From positions 1 to 8,094 of the forward strand of contig JAMPYD010000069.1 of assembly GCA_023700845.1 (NCBI GenBank): 8,094 bases of DNA. Direction: 5' to 3'. This DNA is from Elusimicrobiota bacterium (GTDB lineage Bacteria > Elusimicrobiota > Elusimicrobia > UBA1565 > UBA9628). The number at the start of each line of letters is the position of its first letter. Position 1 is the stretch's first letter. Positions 1-7,903 of this stretch are shown here, in pieces. The position numbers and the translations under genes are program-made. The notes beneath the pieces are model-generated. The model did no database searches. It was not told the origin of the DNA and saw only the letters and a list, made by a program, of their open reading frames with translations.

Positions 1-1048
1 CGCCCTCGGCTCCGGCGGAGCCTCCCGCGAGATCCATCTTGTTGAGCGCGACGACGAGGCGGGCGCCGCGACGCGCGGCCGCGGCGGCGACCGTCGCGCG
101 AGCGGCCGCGTCGCGGGGATCGGCCGCCCGCGCGGCGTCCACGACGAGCACGGCGACCTGGCACGACTCGAGGGCGCGCTCCGCGCGCGCGATGCCCTCG
201 CGCTCCGCGGCGTCGGCGGCGCCGTCGCGCAGGCCCGCGGTATCGATGAGGACGACGGGCAGGCCCCCGAGCTCGGCCTGCTCCTCGAGCAGGTCGCGCG
301 TCGTGCCGGGCTCGGGCGCGGTGATCGCGCGCTCGCGGCCGAGCAAGGCGTTGAGCAAGGTCGACTTCCCGGCGTTGGGGCTTCCGAACAGCCCGACGCG
401 GGCGCCTTCGCGGCGCGCGCGCCCGCGCGCGCCGCCGGAGAGCAGGCGGCCGAGCGACGCGGCGGCGTCGGCCAGCGCGGCGTCGGCGGCGGCGGCCTCG
501 AGGGGCGCGATGTCCTCGTCGGGATGGTCGAGGCGCACCTCGAGGGCCGCGAGCAGCTCGAGCAGCGGGGCCCGGGCCGCGTCGAGCGCCTCGGACAGGC
601 CGCCCGAGAGGCGGGTGAGCGCGGCCGCCCGCGCCGCGGAGCCGCGCGCGGAGATCAGGTCGCCGACCGCGCGCGCCTGGGCCAGGTCGAGCCGCCCGTT
701 GACGTAGGCGCGGCGCGTGAACTCGCCGGGAGCGGCGGGGCGGGCGCCAGCCTCGAGCGCGGCCTCCACGATCTCGCGCAGGAGCTCCGGGGAGCCGTGC
801 CCGGCGATCTCGAGGAGATCCTCCCCCGTCGGCGTCGAGGGCCCCGCCCAGTAGGTCGCGACCACGCGGTCGACGAGGACGCCGGCGCGCCGCAGGGGGC
901 GCGCGGTCGCGCGCCGCGGCTCGAGCTCGGTCCCGAGCAGGACGCGCGCGAGCTCCCGGCAGCGGGGGCCGGAGAGGCGCACGATCCCGAGGGCCGAGCG
1001 GCCCGGCGGGGTCGCGAGCGCGACGATCGTGTCTTCCGCTCCCGTCAT
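1..1048 (-). CDS. mnmE: tRNA uridine-5-carboxymethylaminomethyl modification GTPase MnmE (3' end cut by window edge)
   Basis: MnmE (TrmE) is a cytosolic GTPase that works with MnmG to modify the wobble uridine of certain tRNAs, using a folate one-carbon donor. The visible 349 residues start at the ATG at 1048-1046. The N-terminal folate-binding domain shows DTIVALATPPGRSALGIVRL (residues 6-25), then TGEDLLEI..GHGSPELL (74-90) and PGEFTRRAYVNGRLDLAQA (107-125), all typical of the family. The inserted G domain follows: Walker A/G1 GSPNAGKS (222-229), G2 PGTTRD (247-252), G3 DTAG (269-272) and G4 NKMD (336-339). The family is about 450 residues long, so roughly the last 100, including the catalytic C-terminal CxGK motif, lie outside the window. 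The start overlaps the jag stop by 4 nt (ATGA), pointing to translational coupling at the end of the operon. No inactivating change is visible. Confidence 0.96.
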   Translation of the reverse strand, partial: MTGAEDTIVALATPPGRSALGIVRLSGPRCRELARVLLGTELEPRRATARPLRRAGVLVDRVVATYWAGPSTPTGEDLLEIAGHGSPELLREIVEAALEAGARPAAPGEFTRRAYVNGRLDLAQARAVGDLISARGSAARAAALTRLSGGLSEALDAARAPLLELLAALEVRLDHPDEDIAPLEAAAADAALADAAASLGRLLSGGARGRARREGARVGLFGSPNAGKSTLLNALLGRERAITAPEPGTTRDLLEEQAELGGLPVVLIDTAGLRDGAADAAEREGIARAERALESCQVAVLVVDAARAADPRDAAARATVAAAAARRGARLVVALNKMDLAGGSAGAEG

Positions 1049-1932
1049 CTCGCCTTGGGCCGGACCACGAGCTTGCGCCACGGCCCCTCGCCCTCGGAGG
1101 AGGTGGCGACGTCTGGGTCGGCGCTGAAGGTGCGGTGCACGAGGCGGCGCATCGAGGAATCCATCGGCTCCATGCGCACGGGCTTGCCCGTTTCCTTGGC
1201 GGTCGCGGCGGCGCGGCGGGCCTCGTCGAGGACCGCCTGCTCGCGCTTCTCCCAGTAGGAAAGGGCGTCGACCTGGATCGCGACCGGGGCGCCGTGGCCG
1301 CGGGCCAGCATCAAGGCCGCCAGGAACTGCAGCGACTCCAGCACGCGCCCGTCGCGGCCGACGAGCAGGGGCGCGTCCTGGGACTCCACGGAGATCTTAA
1401 CGCGCTCGAGGCCGGCGTCCCAGGAGGCCGTCGCGGTCGGGGCGGCGACCGCCATCAGCTGGAGCAGCTCGACGACGAGCTTGCGCGCCTTCTCGCAGGC
1501 TTCGGCGCCCTCGGCGGCGCTCACGGGCCGCGACGGCTCGGCGCGCTCTCGCGGCGGACGCGCGGGCTCGGGCGCGCGCGGGGCGCGCTCCTGGCGGCGC
1601 GGCTCGGCGGGGCGGGGCTGGGGCGGCCTCTCCTGGCGGCGCGGCTCGGAACGGGGCTCGGCGCGGCGCTCCGGCGGGCGCGGCGCGGAGTTGCGCATCG
1701 GAGGGCGCTGCGGAGCGCGGGCCGGGGCCGACGGCGACGGCGCGGGCGAATCCGGCCCCCAGCGCTTCTCGGTCAGGCGGATCTTGGCGGGCTTGACGCC
1801 GAGGCCCATGAAGCCCGTCGAGCCCTCCTGCGTGACGGTGATCTCGACCTGGTCGCGGCGCAGCCCGCTCTTGCTCAGGGCGGCCTCGACGGCTTCCTTG
1901 ACGGTGCGGCCTTCGGCTTCGATGGGTTCCAT
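1045..1932 (-). CDS. jag: Jag/KhpB (SpoIIIJ-associated) RNA-binding protein with Jag-N, KH and R3H domains
   Basis: This 295-residue cytosolic RNA-binding protein belongs to the Jag/KhpB/EloR family, whose gene commonly follows yidC. In Gram-positives it is tied to RNA binding and control of cell elongation; its exact role here is not known. The Jag-N domain covers residues 1-53 (EGRTVKEAVEAAL, then GFMGLGVKPAKIRL at 40-53). A long Pro/Arg-rich, probably disordered basic linker follows (about 58-137). The KH domain is about 143-225, with a GRDG loop at 192-195. The R3H domain is about 250-293, with PMDSSMRRLVH (256-266) holding the Arg-x3-His signature and TSSEGEGPWRKLVV (277-290). The start ATG at 1932 has a strong Shine-Dalgarno (GGAGGA read from 1945-1940) 7-8 nt upstream, after a 30-nt gap from yidC. 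This is the clearest ribosome binding site in the operon. The stop overlaps the mnmE start. The linker contains a 14-residue internal repeat. Confidence 0.95.
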   Translation of the reverse strand: MEPIEAEGRTVKEAVEAALSKSGLRRDQVEITVTQEGSTGFMGLGVKPAKIRLTEKRWGPDSPAPSPSAPARAPQRPPMRNSAPRPPERRAEPRSEPRRQERPPQPRPAEPRRQERAPRAPEPARPPRERAEPSRPVSAAEGAEACEKARKLVVELLQLMAVAAPTATASWDAGLERVKISVESQDAPLLVGRDGRVLESLQFLAALMLARGHGAPVAIQVDALSYWEKREQAVLDEARRAAATAKETGKPVRMEPMDSSMRRLVHRTFSADPDVATSSEGEGPWRKLVVRPKAR

Positions 1933-1962
1933 GGGTTCGTCCTCCGGGGGAAAGTCGGGCCT

Positions 1963-3501
1963 CTAAGCCTCGAGCTGGTCCTTCAGCGCGACCTGCACGA
2001 CCGTGCTCACCAGGCTGTTCGTCAGCCAGTACAGCACGAGGCCCGACGGGAAGTTCAAGAACATGAAGGTGAAGATGAGCGGCATGAACATCATGATCTT
2101 CTGCTGCGCGGGATCTCCCGCGGGCGGGTTCATCTTGCTCTGCAGGAACATCAAGCCGCCCATCACGATGGGCAGCACGTAATACGGGTCCTTCGCCGAC
2201 AGGTCGTGGATCCAGAAGATCCACTGCGCGCCGTGCAGCTCCCACGAGTTGCGCAGGGTGTTGAACAGGGCGATGAAGATCGGCATCTGCAGCAGCATCG
2301 GCAGGCAGCCGCCGAGCGGGTTGGCGCCCTTCGTCTTATAAAGCTCCATCGTCGCCGCGCTGAGCTTCGCCGAATCTCCCGCGTACTTCTGCTGGAGCTT
2401 GGCGACCTCGGGCTGGAGCTTCTTCATCGCGCCCGCGGCGCGCAGGCTCTTCCACGTGAGCGGGAACAGCACGACCTGCAGGATCAAGGTCAGCGCCAGG
2501 ATGGCCCAGCCCCAGTTCCCGGTCAGGCCGTACAGCCACTCGAGCGCCTCGAGCATCTTGCGTCCGATCCAGGCGAAGTAGCCGAAATCGATGGAGCGCT
2601 CGAGCCCCAGCTCGTAGCGCGACAGCCAGGTGTGGCCCTTGGCGCCGAGGTAGTACGGCACCTCCCACGTGAACAGCCCCTTCGGCGCGATGGTCACGGG
2701 CTTGGCGGTCAAGGTGACCTTGGGCGGCAGGGCGACCTGGGCGGGGCCGAAGTGCTCGGGCGAGGGCAGCAGCGCCGCGAGGAAGTAGCGGTTGTCGATG
2801 CCGACCCAGCGGTACGGCCCGGGGTGGGAGCCGGCCTCGTTGAAGTCCCCGTCGATGCGGCCGTTGAGGCCCTTGGCCGCGGGCGTCAGCGCGATCGCGC
2901 GCTGCAGGTCCGCGTTCTCCTTCTTCTCGGTCTCGATGGTGCCCAGCCCGGAGCCGACGCTCAGAGTCCACGCGCCCGCGTCGAGCGCCCGGCCCGAGGT
3001 GTTCTGCGCGACGATGCGCACGCGCGGCAGCACCGTGCCCTGCCCGGGCAGGAAGTGCTTCGTGATCTTGAGCCCGTCGGCGCGCGTCGCGGTGTAGACG
3101 ATGGCGTTCATCGCCGACGGATCGCGCTCGAACTCGAGCTCGGGGAACGTCGCGAGCAGGCCTTCGTTCGCGTCGGCGACGAGCTCGACGGAGCCCATCG
3201 GCTCGGGGTACAGGAAGCTGACGATCGCCGCGCCGCGCGGGTGGATCTTGGCGACGGCGTCGCCGATCTTGACCGTGTCGGCCTCGGCGGCGTCGAGCTT
3301 GGCGGGCTTGGCGGATGGAGCCGGAGCGACAGGCTGCGCCGACGAGCCGGCGGCAGGCGCGGCGGCCCCGCCGTTCGCGGAAGACGCGGCCGACGTCGCG
3401 GGCGCGTCGACGGGCGGGTTGAAGCGCTTCTCCAGGAAGCCGAACCACGCGGCGTACACGGCGACGGAGAGCGAGACGGCGAGCAGGAGGTTTCGGTCCA
3501 T
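1963..3501 (-). CDS. yidC: Membrane protein insertase YidC, diderm type with large periplasmic domain
   Basis: YidC/Oxa1-family insertase (512 residues) that inserts and folds inner-membrane proteins alone or with SecYEG. An N-terminal signal-anchor helix (about 4-22) is followed by an Ala/Pro/Ser-rich linker (32-68) and a periplasmic beta domain (about 70-290, with RWVGIDNRYFLAALLP at 231-246). The conserved five-helix core shows TM2 around 331-349, the cytoplasmic hairpin (AAGAMKKLQPEVAKLQQKY, 355-373), NPLGGCLPMLLQMPIFIALF (394-413), the loop WIHDLSAKDPYYVLPI (430-445) and the last helices (470-505, with FPSGLVLYW at 484-492). The C-terminus ends soon after the last helix, without the basic tail seen in many YidCs. 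The position aligned with E. coli Arg366 is Gln342 (codon at 2478-2476), so the usual positive charge in the hydrophilic groove is absent. The ATG at 3501 lies 3 nt after the yidD stop and has no clear Shine-Dalgarno, suggesting coupling to yidD translation. Confidence 0.97.
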   Translation of the reverse strand: MDRNLLLAVSLSVAVYAAWFGFLEKRFNPPVDAPATSAASSANGGAAAPAAGSSAQPVAPAPSAKPAKLDAAEADTVKIGDAVAKIHPRGAAIVSFLYPEPMGSVELVADANEGLLATFPELEFERDPSAMNAIVYTATRADGLKITKHFLPGQGTVLPRVRIVAQNTSGRALDAGAWTLSVGSGLGTIETEKKENADLQRAIALTPAAKGLNGRIDGDFNEAGSHPGPYRWVGIDNRYFLAALLPSPEHFGPAQVALPPKVTLTAKPVTIAPKGLFTWEVPYYLGAKGHTWLSRYELGLERSIDFGYFAWIGRKMLEALEWLYGLTGNWGWAILALTLILQVVLFPLTWKSLRAAGAMKKLQPEVAKLQQKYAGDSAKLSAATMELYKTKGANPLGGCLPMLLQMPIFIALFNTLRNSWELHGAQWIFWIHDLSAKDPYYVLPIVMGGLMFLQSKMNPPAGDPAQQKIMMFMPLIFTFMFLNFPSGLVLYWLTNSLVSTVVQVALKDQLEA

Positions 3502-3504
3502 GGG

Positions 3505-3723
3505 TTATCGGGGGAGCGGCACGGGATCGTGGCCGCCAGGGTGGAAAGGATGACATCGGGAGATTCTTAGCGCGGAGAGGGCCAGCCCTTTTAAGGCGCC
3601 ATGGGATGAGACGGCATCGCGAGCGTAGTCGCCGCAGCTCGGATAAAAACGGCACGCGGCGGGGAGCCACGGCCGGATACCGGCGCGGTAGAGATCGAGC
3701 AAGGCGATCAGGAGCGGCTTCAT
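3505..3723 (-). CDS. yidD: Membrane protein insertion efficiency factor YidD
   Basis: Small membrane-associated protein (72 residues) of the YidD/DUF37 family, which helps YidC-dependent insertion of inner-membrane proteins. The family hallmarks are complete: an amphipathic N-terminal stretch LLIALLDLYRAGIRPWL (4-20), CRFYPSCGDYA with Cys24 and Cys30, a central His (HGALKGL, 41-47), and RISRCHPFHPGGHDPVP with Cys57 (53-69). The length is normal for the family. The ATG at 3723 overlaps the rnpA stop (ATGA, 3723-3720), and the stop is 3 nt from the yidC start, so it is probably translated by coupling within the rpmH-to-mnmE operon. Another ATG 8 nt upstream is in the rnpA frame and is not a competing start. 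Confidence 0.96.
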   Translation of the reverse strand: MKPLLIALLDLYRAGIRPWLPAACRFYPSCGDYARDAVSSHGALKGLALSALRISRCHPFHPGGHDPVPLPR

Positions 3724-4079
3724 GGTCGCATAAGCCCGGCCTTCTTCCAGAGGTCGAGGATATCGCGCTCCGCGTCGGCCTTCCCCTTCCAGGGGCAGCC
3801 CGCGCGCGGGTAAGCGACCATCTCGACGCCGGGACGAAGCTCCGAACGGCGCGTACGGAACGTCTCGCGCAGCAGGCGCTTGAGGCGGTTGCGCCTGACG
3901 GCGTTACCGACCTTCGCGCTCACGGAAAGCCCAAGACGGGGCTCCCGCTCGGAGGCGTCGACGCGGTGCCAAAGGATGAGCGAGCGTCCGACCGTCTTCC
4001 TTCCCGACTGGAAGACCTGCCGGAACTCGCGCCGTTCCTTCAGGCGCGCGTCGTCGCCGAAACCGGACGGCGGCGTCAA
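3720..4079 (-). CDS. rnpA: Ribonuclease P protein component (RnpA), TTG start
   Basis: Protein subunit of RNase P (119 residues). It binds the catalytic RNA and helps cleave 5' leaders from precursor tRNAs. The N-terminal RLKERREFRQVFQSGRK (12-28) matches the family opening with its conserved Phe residues. The RNR signature region is intact as KVGNAVRRNRLKRLLRETFR (56-75). The C-terminus follows the usual pattern with a late Asp/Lys-rich helix (about 101-115). The chosen start is TTG at 4079-4077, because no ATG or GTG lies between it and the conserved N-terminal motif. A purine-rich run (AAGAAGAAGG, inside the end of rpmH) sits just upstream. The TTG overlaps the rpmH stop in a TTGA arrangement, which supports this start. 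An earlier start inside rpmH cannot be fully excluded. The stop overlaps yidD. Confidence 0.94.
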   Translation of the reverse strand: MTPPSGFGDDARLKERREFRQVFQSGRKTVGRSLILWHRVDASEREPRLGLSVSAKVGNAVRRNRLKRLLRETFRTRRSELRPGVEMVAYPRAGCPWKGKADAERDILDLWKKAGLMRP

Positions 4080-4219
4080 GCCTTCTTCTTGATTAAAGTG
4101 ACGCGGCCTTTCGCGCGACGGCGGTTGAGCGTCTTGCGGCCGCCGGGCGTAGCCATCCGCGCGCGGAAACCGATCTTCTTCATGCGTTTGCGATTATGCG
4201 GCCGATATGTAGGGAGCAT
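4076..4219 (-). CDS. rpmH: 50S ribosomal protein L34 (RpmH)
   Basis: L34 is a very small, basic protein of the large ribosomal subunit. The predicted product is 47 residues, slightly longer than the common 44-46. It begins MLPTYRPHNRKR (1-12), followed by the family core GFRARMATPGGRKTL (17-31), then NRRRAKGR (32-39) and a lysine-rich tail. The frame stays open upstream as far as 4702, but the L34 signature begins at the ATG at 4219, and the upstream part is antisense to acs, so that ATG is the start. No Shine-Dalgarno is seen before it. Instead a TATACT -10-like box ends only 9 nt upstream, which would leave an extremely short 5' leader. The stop overlaps the TTG of rnpA. This is the first gene of the operon. 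Confidence 0.95.
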   Translation of the reverse strand: MLPTYRPHNRKRMKKIGFRARMATPGGRKTLNRRRAKGRVTLIKKKA

Positions 4220-4228
4220 TGAGGGGTT

Positions 4229-4257
4229 AGTATAGGAAAAATCAGGCTCAACGGCAA
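4229..4257 (-). promoter_or_regulatory. Putative sigma70-type promoter of the rpmH operon
   Basis: Read on the minus strand, TTGCCG (4257-4252) and TATACT (4234-4229) are separated by exactly 17 bp. They resemble TTGACA and TATAAT at 4/6 and 5/6 positions. The pair points into rpmH, whose ATG is at 4219. Transcription would be expected to start about 6-8 nt past the -10, which leaves a leader of only a few nucleotides. This is inference from consensus similarity and position; no transcript data are available. Confidence 0.5.
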
Positions 4258-4270
4258 CGGCTCCTCGTTC

Positions 4271-4288
4271 GTTTATCTTAAGATAAAC
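4271..4288. promoter_or_regulatory. Perfect 18-bp palindrome in the divergent rpmH/acs spacer (candidate operator)
   Basis: GTTTATCTTAAGATAAAC is identical on both strands. It lies between the two divergent promoter-like elements, about 13 bp upstream of the rpmH -35 and about 29 bp upstream of the acs -35. A perfect, AT-rich, CTTAAG-centred dyad in an otherwise GC-rich region fits a binding site for a dimeric regulator. The regulator is unknown, and I do not match the site to a named family. Confidence 0.45.
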
Positions 4289-4302
4289 CTGCCTGCACGC
4301 AT

Positions 4303-4315
4303 CAGGGGCCCCCTG
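4303..4315. repeat. Short inverted repeat just upstream of the acs promoter-like element
   Basis: CAGGGG and CCCCTG flank a single central C. The dyad ends 2 bp before the TTGAGA that may serve as the acs -35 box. Six-base arms made largely of G and C can arise by chance in DNA this GC-rich, so a regulatory role is only possible. Confidence 0.25.
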
Positions 4316-4317
4316 CC

Positions 4318-4345
4318 TTGAGAAGTTGCGGGAAAATGCTAGGAT
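4318..4345 (+). promoter_or_regulatory. Putative extended -10 promoter of acs
   Basis: TTGAGA (4318-4323, 5/6 to the -35 consensus) is followed after 16 bp by TAGGAT (4340-4345, 4/6), which is preceded by TGC, the extended -10 motif. Initiation about 7 nt downstream would fall on or next to the acs ATG at 4353. The alternative reading is that AGGA (4341-4344), 8 nt before the ATG, is a Shine-Dalgarno and the true promoter lies further upstream. The two readings exclude each other for a given transcript. Confidence 0.35.
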
Positions 4346-4352
4346 AAAATCC

Positions 4353-6314
<1,962 letters not shown>

Positions 6315-6402
6315 TATCGAACGCTTTATCATCGCGGCCGCACTGACCGCCGGGTTCTTCGCCGTTCTCGATTCTAAGCGCTCGTCTAATGCGCCGTGGA
6401 TC

Positions 6403-7845
6403 GTGCGCCTGTTTCTTTTCGGTTCATTGTCGTGGGTCTGCCTCGGTTGGACCGTCAGCGTCCGTCTTTTCCCCGACGCCTTCCCCCTCGAGCTTCCCCC
6501 CTCCGAGGCTCTCGGCCTACTCCTCGGCTCCACGGTCCTCGGCGCCGCCGCCTTCGCCGCCGCCCGCGGCCGCGGCGCCCTGGTCCCCGGCCTCGCGTTC
6601 GGCGCGCTGGCCTCGGCCGCCGGCTGGTGCGCTTCGCGCTGGCCCCAGCTCGCGCGCGCCGTCGAGCTGTGCGGCGGGATCTTCCTGGGCATCGTGCTGT
6701 CGACCTCGCTCACCGCCGCGCTCGCGCTGAGCCACGCCGCTCTGGCCGCGTTCCTGGTCCGCGAGGACTGGCGCCCCTGGTCGCGCCGCGCGGCCCTCGT
6801 CCTCGTCGGGACGTGGGCGGCCGTCACGCTCGGCGCGGACGCCGCGCTCACGCGCGTCTGGGGCTTCGGCCCGCGCTCGCTCGCGGCGGCGGCCGGCGTG
6901 CCGACCAACCGCGAGGCGGACACGCTCGCCGTCGCCTGGCTGTACCCGTCGGGCGGGCGCGCCTACCGCGTCGACGCGCGGCGCATGTCCTCGGAGACGA
7001 CGGACCTCTCGCCGGACAGCATCGACCGCCTCGAGGGCTTCCTCGCCCGTCACGGGTTCCGCGGCGTGTTCGCGCGCGAAGCGCTCGCGGCGGTGCGCCT
7101 GGGCCGCCTGCAGTGGTGGGACGAGGAGCGCGCGCTCGACGCGCTGATGATCTCGGTCCCCGGACGGGCGCACCCGGATTACCTGCGCGCCCTCGAGCTG
7201 CTGCGCGCCGGCCCGGTGACCGCCGAGCGCTACGGCAAGCTCGAGCAGCTGGCCGCGTCGACCGGCCAGCGCGTCGAGGGCTTCGAGAAGGCCGCCGACG
7301 CTCAGCGCATCTTCGAGGGGTTCTCCGCCGCCTACGCGCGCTTCGGCGACGAGGTCAAGGCGCGCGAGTGGCTGATCCTGCTCGACGGGCTGTGGGCCGT
7401 GAGCGAGAAGCGCATCGAGGTCGGCGTGGTCGAGGAGCTGCGCGAGGGACGCGTCGACGGGGCCATCCTCCTCGACGACGCGCCCGCGCCCCGCCTGCGC
7501 GTGGGCCTGTTCGCGGTGTGGCACAGCTCGGCGACGGAGACGACCCATTACTGGCTGTCCGGCTCGCGGGTCCCCGATCCAGACGGGCGGTTTTATTTCG
7601 ACGCGCTGGGCCCGGGCCCCTACGTCCTCGCCTTGCTGGGCCGGCCCGAGGACCTGCGCGGCTCCTTCGCCGGGGTGCCCGGCGTCTTCGAGGTGACCTA
7701 CGAGCGCCCCGAGGTGCTCCTGAACCCGGTGCGCCTGCGCCGCGCCGCGTCCTCGCCGCTGGAGCCCTTCGGTCCCGCGGGGCTGCCCGAAGCGCGCGTG
7801 CCTCGCGCGGCGGAGCCTCCCCCTCCCGCGCGCCTGCGCCGCTAG
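6403..7845 (+). CDS. Unrecognised multi-pass membrane protein with soluble C-terminal half ending in a carboxypeptidase-regulatory-like beta domain
   Basis: I do not recognise the family. With the GTG at 6403 the product has 480 residues. Hydrophobic stretches lie at about 2-22, 38-54, 59-77, 90-118 and 130-148, and the rest is soluble. The soluble part contains an Arg/Glu-rich helical region (about 205-335, some of it TPR-like, e.g. AYARFGDEVKAREWLILL at 310-327). A segment at about 350-412 (GRVDGAILLDDAPAPRL, then PDPDGRFYFDALGPGPYVLA at 391-410) resembles a carboxypeptidase-regulatory or prealbumin-like beta sandwich. The tail (450-480) is Pro/Arg-rich. The frame is open upstream to 6262, and the 29 codons from 6316 read as a natural membrane-protein start (IERFIIAAALTAGFFAVLD), yet contain no ATG, GTG or TTG. 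The true start may be a non-standard ATC at 6316, 1 nt after the acs stop and just behind GAGGAG, giving 509 residues. It is probably cotranscribed with acs; a link to acetate metabolism is not shown. Confidence 0.8.
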   Translation: MRLFLFGSLSWVCLGWTVSVRLFPDAFPLELPPSEALGLLLGSTVLGAAAFAAARGRGALVPGLAFGALASAAGWCASRWPQLARAVELCGGIFLGIVLSTSLTAALALSHAALAAFLVREDWRPWSRRAALVLVGTWAAVTLGADAALTRVWGFGPRSLAAAAGVPTNREADTLAVAWLYPSGGRAYRVDARRMSSETTDLSPDSIDRLEGFLARHGFRGVFAREALAAVRLGRLQWWDEERALDALMISVPGRAHPDYLRALELLRAGPVTAERYGKLEQLAASTGQRVEGFEKAADAQRIFEGFSAAYARFGDEVKAREWLILLDGLWAVSEKRIEVGVVEELREGRVDGAILLDDAPAPRLRVGLFAVWHSSATETTHYWLSGSRVPDPDGRFYFDALGPGPYVLALLGRPEDLRGSFAGVPGVFEVTYERPEVLLNPVRLRRAASSPLEPFGPAGLPEARVPRAAEPPPPARLRR

Positions 7846-7849
7846 GCGC

Positions 7850-7869
7850 GACTATCCTTAAGGATAGTC
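7850..7869. terminator. Perfect 20-bp palindrome after the plus-strand unit (candidate bidirectional terminator)
   Basis: GACTATCCTTAAGGATAGTC starts 4 bp after the stop of the plus-strand membrane gene and lies between convergent genes. As RNA it would form an 8-bp stem with a TTAA loop. Neither strand has a T-run behind it, so it is not a classic intrinsic terminator. It could be a 3'-end stabilising hairpin or a protein-binding dyad. Its TATC/TTAA/GATA layout resembles the palindrome at 4271-4288. Confidence 0.4.
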
Positions 7870-7878
7870 CCATTCCAT

Positions 7879-7896
7879 ACTCGCACCGGTGCGAGT
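7879..7896. terminator. Perfect 18-bp GC-rich palindrome between convergent genes (candidate terminator hairpin)
   Basis: ACTCGCACCGGTGCGAGT is a perfect dyad 7 bp beyond the stop of the minus-strand gene (7904) and 9 bp from the first palindrome. As RNA it would fold into a stem of about 7 bp. It lies in the spot expected for a terminator of the leftward gene, and would also serve the rightward unit. No T-run follows on either strand, so function is inferred from position and symmetry only. Confidence 0.4.
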
Positions 7897-7903
7897 CCGG
7901 TCC

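Noticed and set aside
39..1258. Plus-strand open frames across the left end
   Set aside because: They run antisense to mnmE, whose motifs (GxxxxGKS, DTAG, NKxD) are complete on the minus strand.
1135..3570. An 811-codon open frame on the plus strand
   Set aside because: It lies antisense to jag and yidC, both unmistakable. Long antisense frames are expected in DNA with such strong GC third-position bias, and its translation is low-complexity Arg/Ala/Gly/Leu with no recognisable domain.
4326..4352. TTG at 4326 as the acs start
   Set aside because: In frame, but it would overlap the likely promoter and add nine non-conserved residues. The ATG at 4353 has AGGA at proper spacing.
4220..4352. 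Replication origin (DnaA boxes) next to rpmH
   Set aside because: No TTATCCACA-like box or AT-rich repeat cluster is seen. The TTATC inside the palindrome at 4271-4288 is only a partial match and is explained by the dyad.
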